NCBI RefSeq assembly: GCF_004210375.1 | Contig: NC_134827.1 | Coordinates: 103,091,285 to 103,155,284, forward strand | Direction: 5' to 3' | Source of the DNA: Tachypleus tridentatus | Lineage: Eukaryota; Arthropoda; Merostomata; Xiphosura; Limulidae | Length of the DNA: 64,000 bases | Part shown: positions 44,262-57,200 of the stretch, piece by piece | Layout: each line of letters opens with the position of its first letter | How positions within the stretch are numbered: position 1 is the first letter of the stretch | Program-made: the position numbers and the translations under genes | The notes under the pieces: model-generated | Told to the model about the DNA's origin: nothing | Seen by the model: only the letters and a program-made list of their open reading frames with translations | Database searches by the model: none

Positions 44262-44537
44262 GTTTGGTTTGTTTGGAATTTCGTGCAAAGCTACTCGAGG
44301 GCTATCTGCGCTAGCCGTCCCTAATTTAGCAGTGTAAGACTGGAGTGAAGACATCTAGTCATCACCACCTACTGCCAATTCTTGGGCTTCTCTTTTACCA
44401 ACGAATGGTGGGATTGACCGTAACATTATAACACTCCCACGGCTGAAAGGATGAGCATGTTTGGTGTGACAGGGATTCGAACCCGTGACCCTCGGATTAC
44501 GAATCGAGTCCCCCTAACCACCTGGCCATGCCAGGCC
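44262..44537 (-). repeat. SINE type A, full length, minus orientation
   Basis: ggtttggtttgtttggaatt, cgtgcaaagctactcgaggg through gggattcgaacccgtgaccc and cctggccatgccaggcc. Confidence 0.94.
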
Positions 44538-44654
44538 AAACCGAAAAGGAAACATTACATGAACGCGTGACCTGTATGAAAAAAACAACAGTAACCTGGA
44601 AACTAAAAATAAACCAAATATCTGTTTGGTTAATAGAAAAGATGCAAGAACCAG

Positions 44655-44730
44655 GTACTTGTTTGTTTATTTGTAATTAAGCAGAAACCTACATAATGGG
44701 CTATCTATGCTTTGCTCACCACGATTTAAA
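44655..44730 (-). repeat. SINE type C fragment, minus orientation
   Basis: ttgtttgtttatttgtaatt, aagcagaaacctacataatg and ggctatctatgctttgctca. Confidence 0.7.
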
Positions 44731-44739
44731 AAAAAATGA

Positions 44740-46295
44740 AACAAGTTGGTAGTTTTGGAGGAAAATAATTTTTGGAAACAGTTGAAAACAGTTATTTTAA
44801 AGAAAACTAAGCGTCAAACTTTCTGTTGTTCTTGTTTCTCGATAACAACAATTAAAATAAGACAGTGTGACTAATAAAATATACCATATGAGTTACAAAG
44901 TTAGAAAGAGAAACGTCTCTTATCCAGAATAGCAACCAAGTTAAGACGGACTAACTGTTAGTAACCGTAATATTATACTGGATTTAAGAATTTTAATAGA
45001 AGTTTCCTGTTATTTAATCTGTTTCTTAACAGATAATGGGATTTGTGTCAGGAAATTTCAAGAAATGAGTTCTATATTGGAAAGCATACAAAAGGTGTCA
45101 GGACAAAGTCAAAAATTAGATTGTAGGTTGTTTGGAATTTCGCGCAAAGCTACACTGTTACACAACCAAATGTTCCATTCTGGTTGAGTCTTCTCTATAC
45201 TGTACATCTGGACACTGTTCTGTCATTTGGTACATGGTTGTTTATCTGATGGTTGAGATCAGTGCCAGTCTTCCTTACGTCCTGAAAGCTACATAAACAA
45301 AGATACTTAACATCAGTATCATTATGTTTAGGTGTTCTGTCTCTTCATTTTCTATTTTTAAATATACTTGTCTCAGTCTCACAATCTAGGGTGTACTTGA
45401 CGGTATTTGGGGAGTGTTTCAAGTCTGTAACAACTTGTCGTAGAGTCCAACCACATCACATAAAGCTTTTATGAGAACTCTTTTCTTTAGGGGCAATTCT
45501 TTACGTTCTTTAAGTCGTGACATGACAACAAAACTTTTTATATAGTGTTAAACATTGCTTTTACCAAGGTTTATTTGTGGAATGATATTAAACTTATTTC
45601 TTCTAACATATACCAGTACCATATGCTAGCTTCTTTCTACATAGTTAAGACATTACATAGGGAACCATGACAGTTATTTCAGACCCTATATTTGGTCAGT
45701 ATGCTCATTCAAGCAGAACCCTTACAACATACCCTTGGTACAAGTATATGGTAGTTATAAAGAATGACAAGTATTCTAACCCTGACTCATTCATCTGTCA
45801 ACAGTGATCAGTGAATCATTACCACAATGTTTACATTTACATTCTATAATAACATATAGAATTAGCTCCATAGAAAGATGATAGAATATTCTCTTGTCCT
45901 AAATAAATTCAAATGAGGGCACGAGCTGTAGCTATAGCAGGATGCGAATAAAAAGATCCGAGCCATCAATTAGTTTCCGAGCATATTCTGACCATTCAGC
46001 TGTGTATGCGTTATAGTAATGGCAGTCATTATTGCTTTTCGGTTAAAATTAACGAGTGTTGTTGACTTGTTGAACTCACATTGAAGAGCAGTTCTCAATT
46101 AAGAACGGTCATGTTTTTATCTTATGTTCTCTGATCCAGGCCTTGTGAGGCATAATGTGTTCTTTGGTAACAATAAAAAACAATAAATGTCCTAAGTTAT
46201 TGTGTGTGACAAGAAGCTATAAAACAGTGTGGTATAGTACTTATGGAAAAACAATATCATATTAAAGTTCTGTAACATACTTACTTGTGAATGAA
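44740..46295. other. No recognised gene; tiny SINE A fragment at about 45128-45152
   Basis: Non-coding as far as I can read. The piece ttggaatttcgcgcaaagct near 45131 is an orphan 3' end of the type A SINE. Confidence 0.45.
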
Positions 46296-46301
46296 GATTG
46301 C

Positions 46302-46570
46302 TTTTTGAATTTCGCGCAAAGCTACTCGAGGGCTATCTGCGGTAGCCGTCCCTAATTTAGCAGTGCAAGACTAGAGGGAAGGCAGCTAGTCATCACCCCC
46401 CACCGCCAACTCTTGGGCTACTCTTTTACCAACGAATAGTGGGATTGACCGTTACATTACAGCGCCCCCACGGGTGAAAGGGCGAGCATGTTTTGGCGCG
46501 ACCGGGATTCGAACCCGCAACCCTCGGATTACGAGTCGAATGCCTTAACACGCTTGGCCATGCCGGGCCC
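46302..46570 (-). repeat. SINE type A, full length, minus orientation
   Basis: tttttgaatttcgcgcaaag, body, gggattcgaacccgcaaccc, ttacgagtcgaatgccttaa and cttggccatgccgggccc. One of the cleanest copies. Confidence 0.95.
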
Positions 46571-46699
46571 TGTAAATGAAGAACTTTCTCAAACGGATAA
46601 TATTTTTATAAAAACCGGATAAGTTTAAAATAACTTCCTATAGGTGAAAAGGTACATTAATTAAACAACAACAGCAACAAAATTCCATTTATTAAGCAT

Positions 46700-46890
46700 C
46701 CCGCCACCACACGTGCTCGCCCCTTCAGACCTGAGGGTATTATAACGTAACGGTTAATCAAATATGTTTTGGTTAATAAATAGTTCAAGAGCTAGAGTTG
46801 GATGGTGTTGACCAGCTGCCTTTCCTCTAGTCTGTCACTGGTAAGTTAGGGACAGTTAGTGCATACAGCCCTCGAGCAACATTAATAAAG
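46700..46890 (+). repeat. SINE type A, old and divergent, plus orientation
   Basis: ccgccaccacacgtgctcgc, cttcagacctgagggtatta, accagctgcctttcctctag and gttagggacagttagtgcat. Confidence 0.75.
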
Positions 46891-46899
46891 ATATTCTAA

Positions 46900-47570
46900 G
46901 ATAAAATATAAACAGCATTGTTCAATATAGTATTTCAGTGATATAATGGAATTTTTTTAAAACTATAGTACGTTGGAAAGTGTCTAAAATAGGGTTAACT
47001 AGTTTAAAGTTTATACGTGTTTTTTACAGTACGCCATTATGATTTTTAATCCTTGTATGTTAAGATATACAACCAAACTCTTTGACTTTGTTGTTATTTT
47101 TCTAAAACAAAGGCTATCTGTAAAATCTGTATTACTCTTAAACCCTGAAATTCATTATATTGATAAAACAAATTGTGTATTAATAATTTGATTGAAATAT
47201 TCACTACACGCATCAGGAAACTGGACCAAGAAGAGAGATCAGAATGGATAAAACTTTCGTAATCCTTACCGATGCTCTTCGAAATTTCTGGAGATTTTCA
47301 ACTATTCAACCAAAACTGATAAGATTTTACTTTTAATTTAGGTTCATGTAAGTAATATCACAAGATAAAGTAAGGATAATTGTTATATCTTTAGTGCGTA
47401 AATTATCTAATTTCAAATGATCGATAGTTCGTGAAACGAAGTTGTAACCAATCATTAAGTGTTTGTCTCTTGTAAAGTTGTTGGTGAAAACAATAACTAA
47501 ATATTGTTAGCACAATACATGTTAGTTTAATCTTTCCTTCTAAACAGTTTGACATCAGTCCACTACGTGT
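46900..47570. other. No recognised feature
   Basis: AT-rich sequence upstream of the type B fragment and the membrane-protein gene. Confidence 0.45.
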
Positions 47571-47576
47571 GGTTGG

Positions 47577-47643
47577 TTGTGTGGTTTTCTTATAGCAAAG
47601 CCACATCGGGCTATCTGCTCAGCCCACCGAGGGGAACCGAACT
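47577..47643 (-). repeat. SINE type B fragment, minus orientation
   Basis: gtggttttcttatagcaaag, ccacatcgggctatctgctc and agcccaccgaggggaac. Confidence 0.85.
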
Positions 47644-47763
47644 CAGTCCACTACGAGGAAGGAAGTTAATGGTACAAGCAAGTCACTTTACTGATAGAGA
47701 TGGCTGATTTGGAAAGATTCCCTCTTGAAGTCATTCTAACTAATTGAATACGTTATTTTTTTG

Positions 47764-48108
47764 ATCGCCCCCTGTGAAATCAGTCATCCGTTATCGGCCA
47801 GAGTGTAAGCTCATGACGCACCTTGCGTGTGGTTACCATAATCTCTCTCCCCACCTCAGGCAGAATCGCAAACGCTGTGAACGAAGCTATCAAACAATGG
47901 TTCCTTTGGGTACTAAACTACTAGCCTTGGGGCTCAGTTCGGTCTCTACTGGCTTCTGTAGAGATTAGAGCCAGTGACTCACGATCCCTGTGTGATGAAT
48001 AAGTGAAAGAGATAGCAGGTCGAGAGTATAGATACCACATTTTCAAGTGCCACTTCTTGAAAATGAAGTGGCTATTTAGCCGCTCGTGTCGATGATTTTG
48101 TTTTTTTC
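47764..48108 (+). promoter_or_regulatory. Possible 5' region of the membrane-protein gene
   Basis: Slightly more GC-rich than its surroundings, without repeats, and just upstream of the first coding exon. Contains a hairpin gccacttc/gaagtggc near 48050. No TATA box or initiator could be assigned; this is placement only. Confidence 0.25.
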
Positions 48109-48201
48109 ATGCCTAATACTTTGGTCTTAAGCCTAATTTTCCTGTCACACAGAATGTTTAAGGTTCTTTATAGTCGTCTGAAAAATAATACTCCAATAAC
48201 G

Positions 48202-48295
48202 ATGGTTAAATCGTTCTTGTATCTAATTATTATTATGGTATTTGCGCAACCGATGACATCTGCTGGTGAAAAACAGGAACTTTCTTCAAAACAAG
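48202..48295 (+). CDS. Exon 1: signal peptide
   Basis: Starts MVKSFLYLIIIMVFAQPMTS and continues AGEKQELSSKQ to donor ACAAG|GTAATT, phase 1. I chose the ATG at 48202 because it places the hydrophobic core directly after a short basic N-region. ATGs at 48154 and 48109 are in frame upstream and cannot be excluded. Confidence 0.7.
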
Positions 48296-51200
48296 GTAAT
48301 TTTTGTCTATAAGGTACTGCTAATTTAAACAAACAGAAATAATTTAACATGGTCTTTCATTCTTATAGCTAAGACTTGTCCTAATATATATATCTACAAT
48401 GTTTTAACTTGCTCTGTTTTAAAAGCATGGTTACGTTAACATACCTAGTGGATACATGCTCGTGAGGATATTTCTTTCACGACAAGCTGTTAGTGTTGCT
48501 TACTTTCCGTATTAAGTATTTTTCTACAACCTTTAATATCAATCTCCGCACCAGTTACACGGAGGTAGTCTAGAGCTCATTGTTTGTTGTTGTTTTTTTT
48601 TGTTTACATAAAATAAACATTTTGCCTCAAATGGTCGTCCACCACAAGACAAAAGACAGAACGGTTTTACATCTGCCCAGATTCCGATCGTCAAACGATT
48701 ATTCTGCTAACGATCTCTGAAGAAATATTTGTTTATCTCACCATTAAAATAATGTAAAAAGATGCAGTTACTAAGCAAGGCTTTAAACACCACAGCCTTC
48801 AATCTTATACACATATCTTATGTCGAAATCATCTTTGATGTGTTTTTGTTCAAAGTAAATATTCATATGTCAGTGTGACTAGGGCATGCTTAGCGACTAA
48901 CAAAGCACTAGTTTGTTGGCTATCACTGAACCAAGTCTTCGTAAGAATTACTTTCTTACTTTACTGTTGAAAGAAAGGGCCCCCCGGTGGTTCAACAGTA
49001 AGCTAGAATTCGGGATTCGATTCCCGCGACAGATAGCAAATTTGCAGATTCATATTGAATTAAATAACAAATGAACAATACAAATGATAACAGAAAAATA
49101 ATCTTGTACAATACATTTCTTAGTAAACGATGAATTGTCGATTTAAACAGAAATTCAAAACTAATTCCATTTTAAGGTTAAATTTAAGCAGAAATTCAAA
49201 AGTAAGTTTCATTTCAGGGTTATTTTTAAGGAATAATTCAAAACTAGTTCTATTTCGTTTTACAATTTGAGAACTTTGGTTCACTATAAGATTACAAATC
49301 CAACTATTCAACTGGTCAAACGTAGTTCGTTAGTTGGCGGTGGGTGCTGTTCACTACTTTTCCTCTAATCTATCAGTTAAAACTTAAGGACGGCTAGTGT
49401 AGATAACCCTTATGTAGGTTTAAGAAATTAATTATAAAAAAGAAAAACAAGACCGAAAAGTCGAAATGCATAATAAAGAACGGGGAAGGGAATATTTATC
49501 AGCTTCATTTCCCCACAAATATATAGTGACGTCACACAAACCTTAGTTGCTGGTTTCGCTAGTCCGATGCGAAGATGCACAGCGCAAAGTTATTTTAAAA
49601 CTGGTGGATATGTAATCTAGCGCCCCAACCACCACGACCTTATGAAAACTGATTGTAATCTTATTAGTTGTTTCAAGGGCTAGAAAAAGCCCTTTTGGCG
49701 GCGGGTGCTGCTTACTGGCTGCCTTCCCTCTACTTAGTACTTCAGCATTAGAGATGGTTATACTTTGAGATCCCTGATCTGACACTTTTAGTCCAAGTTG
49801 GAAACTGCAGTTCTTACTTGAGGAAAGGTTTCTTGTTGAACACTGTTAGTCACGTTACACCTTCAACAGGAAACCTTTATTTATTTTACAGTATCACATA
49901 GCTTTAAAAACTTCTTTATAATAAACAGTTGTAGATGTTTACACGCAAAGAAGAGTGTTAAGTGAAGAACCAACAGAAACTATAGCTTTCGCGTGAGGCA
50001 CAGAAACCAATGAATAATTTACGTCATTACGCATAGTGATCGATTGTGTAGTCAATTTTACAGCGAGTGTTGTTTGTGTTTCATTTTAAATTTCGCGCAA
50101 AGCTACACGAGGTCTATCTGCGCTAGCCGTCCATAATTTAGTAGTATAAGACTAGAGGGAAAACAGCTAGTCATCACCACCCACCGCCAACTCCTGGGCT
50201 ACTCTTTTACCAACGAATAATGGGATTGATCGTACATTATAACGCCCCCACGGCTGAAAAGGCGAGCATGTTTGGTGAGAGGGGGATTCGAACCCGCAAC
50301 CCTCAGATTAAGAGTCGAGTTGTTTTTTTTTCTCTTTATTCATCTCACCTCAAAGAGGGGGTATAAACAAAGAGGGGTATAAAAAAGAGGGGGTAGAACA
50401 AAAATACATGAAATAAAACACTAGTTAAATAATTAACATATGGAGAGAAAACATTACAAGATACCACCTTGTTAAAAAATTACAACAAAAGGTATAAAAT
50501 GTATTAGAAAATATAAAAGAAGTAATAGTTAGCGGTAAGTATCTAAATCAAATTACACGAAAAACATTAATAAAACAAAGAAAACAATGGAACACTTGTG
50601 ATAAAAAGAAAACTTGTAGAAAAGAATACACTTCATCTTAACAAAGCACATAACAGGTATCTTTGTTACTACCATTATAGTGATAGAGTAAATAAAACAC
50701 TAGTTAAGTAATTAGCATATGGAAAAAAAAACACGAAAAAACATTGCAAGATACCTTGCTAAAAAATTACAACAGGTGTAAAATGCGTTAAAAATATAAA
50801 AGAAGTGATAATTAGCTGTAATTTTTAAATCCAAATACACTAAAAACCTTAATAGAACAATGAAAAGAATGGAACACTGTGATAATAAAAGAAAACTCAA
50901 AAGTAGAAAAGAACACATTTTATCTTAACAAAGCACATAATAGGTATCCGTGTACTCCCTTTGTAACCAACCTACCGTTATAGTGATACAATGAATAAAA
51001 GACTTAATGAGTCATGTAACACACATCTGTGATAATGTAAGTGTATATGGTTGCGTAAACGCACTTTATAGAACGAAATTAAATGAAGCTTGCGATTGCG
51101 TGCTAACTGAACAGACCTCGCAGATTGGATAACAAGCCGTGCAAAACTAGTTAATAAGCGAAAAATATTTAAACACCGACCAGGTAAGAGAGGATGAGAT

Positions 51201-54200
51201 CCCACTAAACATGCTCGCCCTCCCAGCCGTGGGGTGTATAATGTGACGGTCAATCCCACTATTCGTTGGTAAAAGAGTAGCCCAAGAGTTGGCGGTGGGT
51301 GGTGATGACTACCTGCCTTCCCTCTAGTCTTACACTGCTAAATTAGGGACGGCTAGCACAGATAGCCCTTGAGTAGCTTTGTGCCAAATTCAAAAACAAA
51401 CAAACAAACGTTATTTATAAAGATTGAACACAGAATTAATAATCGCCTTTCTTGCATTGTTGTAATTTCTTCTTGTTAGTTGAATCGCCTATTTATTTAT
51501 TTTTTGCAGCTAACTGGTTGGAGGATATAATGACAATAACAATATTATAAAAATGTTCCATTTATTATTAAAAGAGATAAAAATGTTTAATAATTATTTC
51601 GAGTAATCTTTTATTAAAATTATTTACTTGATGACTTTTAGTTTAAAAAACAATATGCAAAAAAATTAATTTTGTAATTTTTCCGTTTTTATTTCAGCGC
51701 CACAGTCCGTCAGAATTGAAAAGGTTAACCAAAGCTCTTTTACCATCGTATGGAAGAGGCCAGTATTGCCGAACAATAAAAACCACAAGCTTTTAGCATT
51801 TTCAATCTCTTGTTTTCTCTTAGAAGGGGCTAATCCAGGTAAGGAGGCTAGAATTAAACTGACTGAACTTTCAGTTTGTGCGCATGGTTGTTAATTTCGT
51901 TATTAATATGTTTTCCTGTGGTTGTTTTTGACAGTTCCTTCAATTAGCTTTATTGAAATTCTTTCCTAATTACAAATGAACTATATAGAAAGTTTAGTGT
52001 TCTATAGGCAAATCAGCAAGACACGTGACAACTACCACCAATAAAAATTCGCGGTGGAAGGATATATTACGTGACGTAAGTAGTGTGATGTCACCAAAAA
52101 ATTGTTCATTTTTTGGAAGGATATTTTACAGATGCAAAATATTCATGCACTTAAATCATAAATAAATGTTCAGATCAGAAATGTATAATTTCCAAGGTTA
52201 GAATGTCCTTTGTATTTAATAGTATTAGAAAACAAAGGAAAAGGGATCAGCTTCAGGTACCAAGACTATCTAAGAAGAGACTTGAAGCAAGTTGAACTCC
52301 AACCATGGTAAGTGAAGTGTGACTTTCTTAAACAGGTGAGATATCAAGAACAAAAAAGTCACCGGCAAAAGCCATAACGTGTCCCAGCTTAATGGGTATG
52401 GGTTCATCAAGACAACACTTCAAGTCATGCCTCCCGTTCAATCATCGCATACAGGTATTCATGTTAATTCATACAAAGGCATATTGACCAAATCATCAAA
52501 CGCAGGGCTTATGGACTTCTGTATATTCGAACTCTTGATATAAGCGATGGGTAGTCGTATCATTTCATATTAGATGACTTATGATAAGTTCTCTAGTTGT
52601 AGTGTTGTACTTCTGACATGTCAACTTTATAACGAAGCCTTTTTACAATTGAAAATACGCTACAGTATTATTGTCAAAAGCCACGGTCGTTAGAAACAAG
52701 ATAGTGGGGTACTTAGCGAAATGTACTTCAAAAGGATGTGGTTAAGTTCCAAAATATTTTTGTAACACATTCGACCCCCTATATATGTGTATATATATTA
52801 TATAAACTCAAACTTTTTATACTTACCATAGAAACGTAATAATATTTAAAACAAGAACGTTTGACAGAACAAATGGTTGTTGATAGAGGGTCAGGTTATT
52901 AGTTTTTAAACAAATGAAAGAAATAAGTTGATTAATTAGGTTCTAACAACTGATGCTAATGAAGATTATATTGGATACTTTCATCCAACATTTAATCTGT
53001 GGTGGAAAGTGACAGAGAGTAGGATAATTCGGTTAGGACAATTAACTCTTGATGGTTGTATAACTGAAGTATTCGGAGGAAACTGAAGACAAGGTTGTTT
53101 CTGAGTGCAATGAATATAGACACAAATTTAGAGTTTGTTTAAAATTTCTATGTCAGAGGAGAGACAAATTGTACTGCCTCCCATTGCGACGTCCAAACAG
53201 ATTGATGGTCTACGTGAGGGAACGAACTACGAAGTCTCAGTGTGGGCCGTCTACTCAGGAAATCACCGTATAGCAGCGCCATCTATAATAATCGAAACAC
53301 AGTTTTCTGTTGCCACAGAAAAGCACCTGCCTCCAGAAAACAGTCCATTTTTAGAAAAAGGTAAGTAATTAGGTATCCAGTGAAATGATAGGTGTTTTCG
53401 CCCGAATAACTTTACCATAGTTTCTTTGGTCTTACATACACACACGAGCCCTTTTCTATAACAAGTACCTAGAAACAATTTGTTTAAACCCCAACTATAT
53501 TTTTAATCCAGTTCTCGGTTTTTGTTTTAGAACAAAGCCGCATTGGGCTACCCATTGAGTCCATCGCGGAGAATCTAACCCCGAATCTTAGCACTGTAAG
53601 TTCAAAACTTAGTTGTCCCAGAAGGGAACTTCCATTTATCTGGAACGGAATAATTATTTTATTACAGGTACTTTTCTTTATCATAAAACAGATTCTTCCC
53701 CTAAATTATTGACTCATTTTTCTACATATTGCATTATGGGTAATTTTAATTGTTACCCCTTAAAACAATTAATATAAATGGTAAAACAACCAAAGAATTT
53801 CACATCTAGAATACATAAAGGATCTTGGTATAATTAGCTGGGTTATCTTCGGTATTATTATATTTATTTACATTTTCTGTTTTAAGGTTCCTAAAATAGA
53901 TGTATTCATAAACCCACAAGCAACTTGGTGTGTAAATACTTTAAAAAAAATCACTTCGATTCATATTAGATAATTCCAGAAGTGATATATTTTCACTAAT
54001 ATTTGTTTCTTGAAATCAGTTCTTTCACAGACACACGGAGTTTTCAAACAATACATGACAAGACGTTCAATATCACACGCGTAAAAACACTATGTCACAG
54101 ACGACCAACTTCACATCCGTAGAAACATCGGATTTTCAGAAAGTTTATTACGCGTAAAACCAAATTCACAAACGTAGAAACACGGAAATCTGAAACACTA

Positions 54201-57200
54201 TCACACACTCAGAGACATAATTCTTCACACTATATCATAAATAGCGAAATAAGTGAAATTTGATCCATACCTGATGACGCATATTAATGTGAATTATATA
54301 CGAATGGAATTATCTATTTCAAAACGTTATATTTGTTTCCCAAACCTAGGGGTCGCGAGTGCGGCAAACAATTTTGAACGTTCCGGTTGAGATACATTTT
54401 CAAACAAATGGGGTTGGCACTGAAAAAATGTTTAAAGGTTTCAAAATTAAACGGTTACTAGCAACGAATTAAATCACCACGCAAACATTTTCGATCAGTG
54501 CTAACGCTGAAGTTTAATGGTGTTATTAGTCATTTTCTTTATATCGATCTGTTATTACTGTGTCGCAAAATTTACGGTTGCTTCAAATTATCATCATAAT
54601 TAATGAAGATGCTTAGTTTCGCTGTTGTTTGGCCTAATGTGCACTGTTATTCTGTAGAATGTAACTGTACGAAACCTGGAACTGTTGCGTGTACAAGAAT
54701 TCTGAGCGTAGCAAAGTGCACCTGTTTCCCAGGGTTTAATGGAGACTGGTGCGAGCACTGCGTTCGTGGATACTTCCGCGATAAAAGGGGTGCAAGAAAT
54801 GTCCTTGCACCAATGCAACTTCATCAGGAGAGTGTATTACAGGTAAGTTATTTCTTTAAAAATCTAATATTAATCAAGTTTAAACAAGCATATTACGTTA
54901 AGACTATTTGTTCGAAGTAATTTTATACTTCCCACTTCCGTTTTATCGACAGAATTCGATTTAGAACATTGTTCCATGACTCGCAGCAAGCATATACATT
55001 AAACTCTTTGTTTCTACTTCCCGAATTAAAAAAAAATTGTGAAATAACATCATTTAAAAATATGTTTTACTGTATTATTTCAGCTAAGATATCATTAACA
55101 ATTAAAAATAACAAGAACAATATTTTTAGCCGCGGCATAACGGCTCATACAATGGATTTGAGGTTGTTGTTGGGTTTTTCTTTTTTATTTCAAGTACACA
55201 CGTTTGGCGCATAGCTCAATCTATTGACCGATTTGAGATCTAGCTACAGCCGTAACCATTGATAGTTCCTTCTTGTCTTATCAGAATAAAGCCATTTCTT
55301 GCTTTTTATAGATCAATTTCCCAAGTATTTTAAAACATTGCAATGAAAACGAATGGTTTTCTAAATCACTTCGTCTGCTAATTAATTAATCTATAAATAA
55401 AGAAGTTTTCATTTAAAAATTCAGTATATGGTTGTTAAATTTAATAATTATTACATCTTTCTCAGACGACTTCGAAGAGATCAAATGTAAGGTGTGCCTT
55501 CCCGGACATCGTGGGCACTTGTGTTCATCATGTACGGCAGGGTATCGTTGGAACAACGATAGATGTATTCCTTCCAAGTGTTTCAGTTTTCCGCTCTGTA
55601 TAAAGAACAAGAACCATCCAGGGTGTAGTGATTGTGTCTATTTGATGGACATACCACCTTCATCTACAGCCCACAAAACTTCAGGTAAAATGTACATTTT
55701 ATACAAGTAAAGATTGGAACGTTTCAGCTTGATACGTCCACTAATACCACACGAAAATCCTGGTAAACAGTGTGTTCACCTGACTAGTGAATAACTGAAA
55801 ACAGACCCGTGTTCACCTAACTAGCCAATAACTGACAACCGACTGTGTTTACTTAACTAGTGAAATAACTGGCACGTGATTCAACTGTTTTCATTTATTA
55901 AAGAATAAATGACACGTTAAAATCCATTGACACTTGAGCAGATAAAACGGCTGAATGTTTGGTACTGTTATTTATACTTAGGGTATCTTGTTAAGTGAGG
56001 AAACAATATTTTTAAACTATACGTGTACAATATAAAGCAAACCAGAATGAGCCAAACTTGTAGCTATAATGTAAAAATGTTTATATAGGAGAAACTAGAA
56101 TAAATTTAATACATCGAGAAAGAATGAACCCAGAAGAAGGACAATAAACAATATTCCTATATCAACATTAACAGAGCGTAATGAAACCAAACCCATAATT
56201 CAAATTATTCCGATTTCAACATTAACAGAGCATAATGAAACCAAACCCATAATTCAAATTATTCCAATTTCAACATTAACAGAGCATAATGAAACCAAAC
56301 CCATAATTCAAATTATTCTGATTTCAACATTGACAGAGCGTAATGAAACCAAACCCATAATTCAAATTATTCTGATTTCAACATTGACAGAGCGTAATGA
56401 AACCAAACCCATAATTCAAATTATTCTGATTTCAACATTGACAGAGCATAATGAAACCAAACCCATAATTCAATGTATTCCTATTTCAACATTAACAGAG
56501 CATAATGAAACCAAACACATAATTCAATGTATTCCTATTTCAACATTAACAGAGCATAATGAAACCAAACACATAATTCAATGTATTCCTATTTCAACAT
56601 TAACAGAGCATAATGAAACCAAACCCATAATTCAATGTATTCCTATTTCAACATTGACAGAGCATAATGAAACCAAACCCATAATTCAAATTATTCCGAT
56701 TTCAACATTAACAGAGCATAATGAAACCAAACACATAATTCAATGTATTCCTATTTCAACATTAACAGAGCATAATGAAACCAAACACATAATTCAATGT
56801 ATTCCTATTTCAACATTAACAGAGCATAATGAAACCAAACACATAATTCAATGTATTCCTATTTCAACATTAACAGAGCATAATGAAACCAAACCCATAA
56901 TTCAATGTATTCCTATTTCAACATTAACAGAGCATAATGAAACCAAACCCATAATTCAATGTATTCCTATTTCAACATTAACAGAGCATAATGAAACCAA
57001 ACCCATAATTCAATGTATTCCTATTTCAACATTAACAGAGCATAATGAAACCAAACCCATAATTCAAATTATTCTGATTTCAACATTGACAGAGCATAAT
57101 GAAACCAAACCCATAATTCAATGTATTCCTATTTCAACATTAACAGAGCATAATGAAACCAAACACATAATTCAATGTATTCCTATTTCAACATTAACAG

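Noticed and set aside
47774..47968. 64-codon plus frame upstream of the membrane-protein gene
   Set aside because: No motif and no supported junction to exon 1. More likely 5' non-coding sequence.
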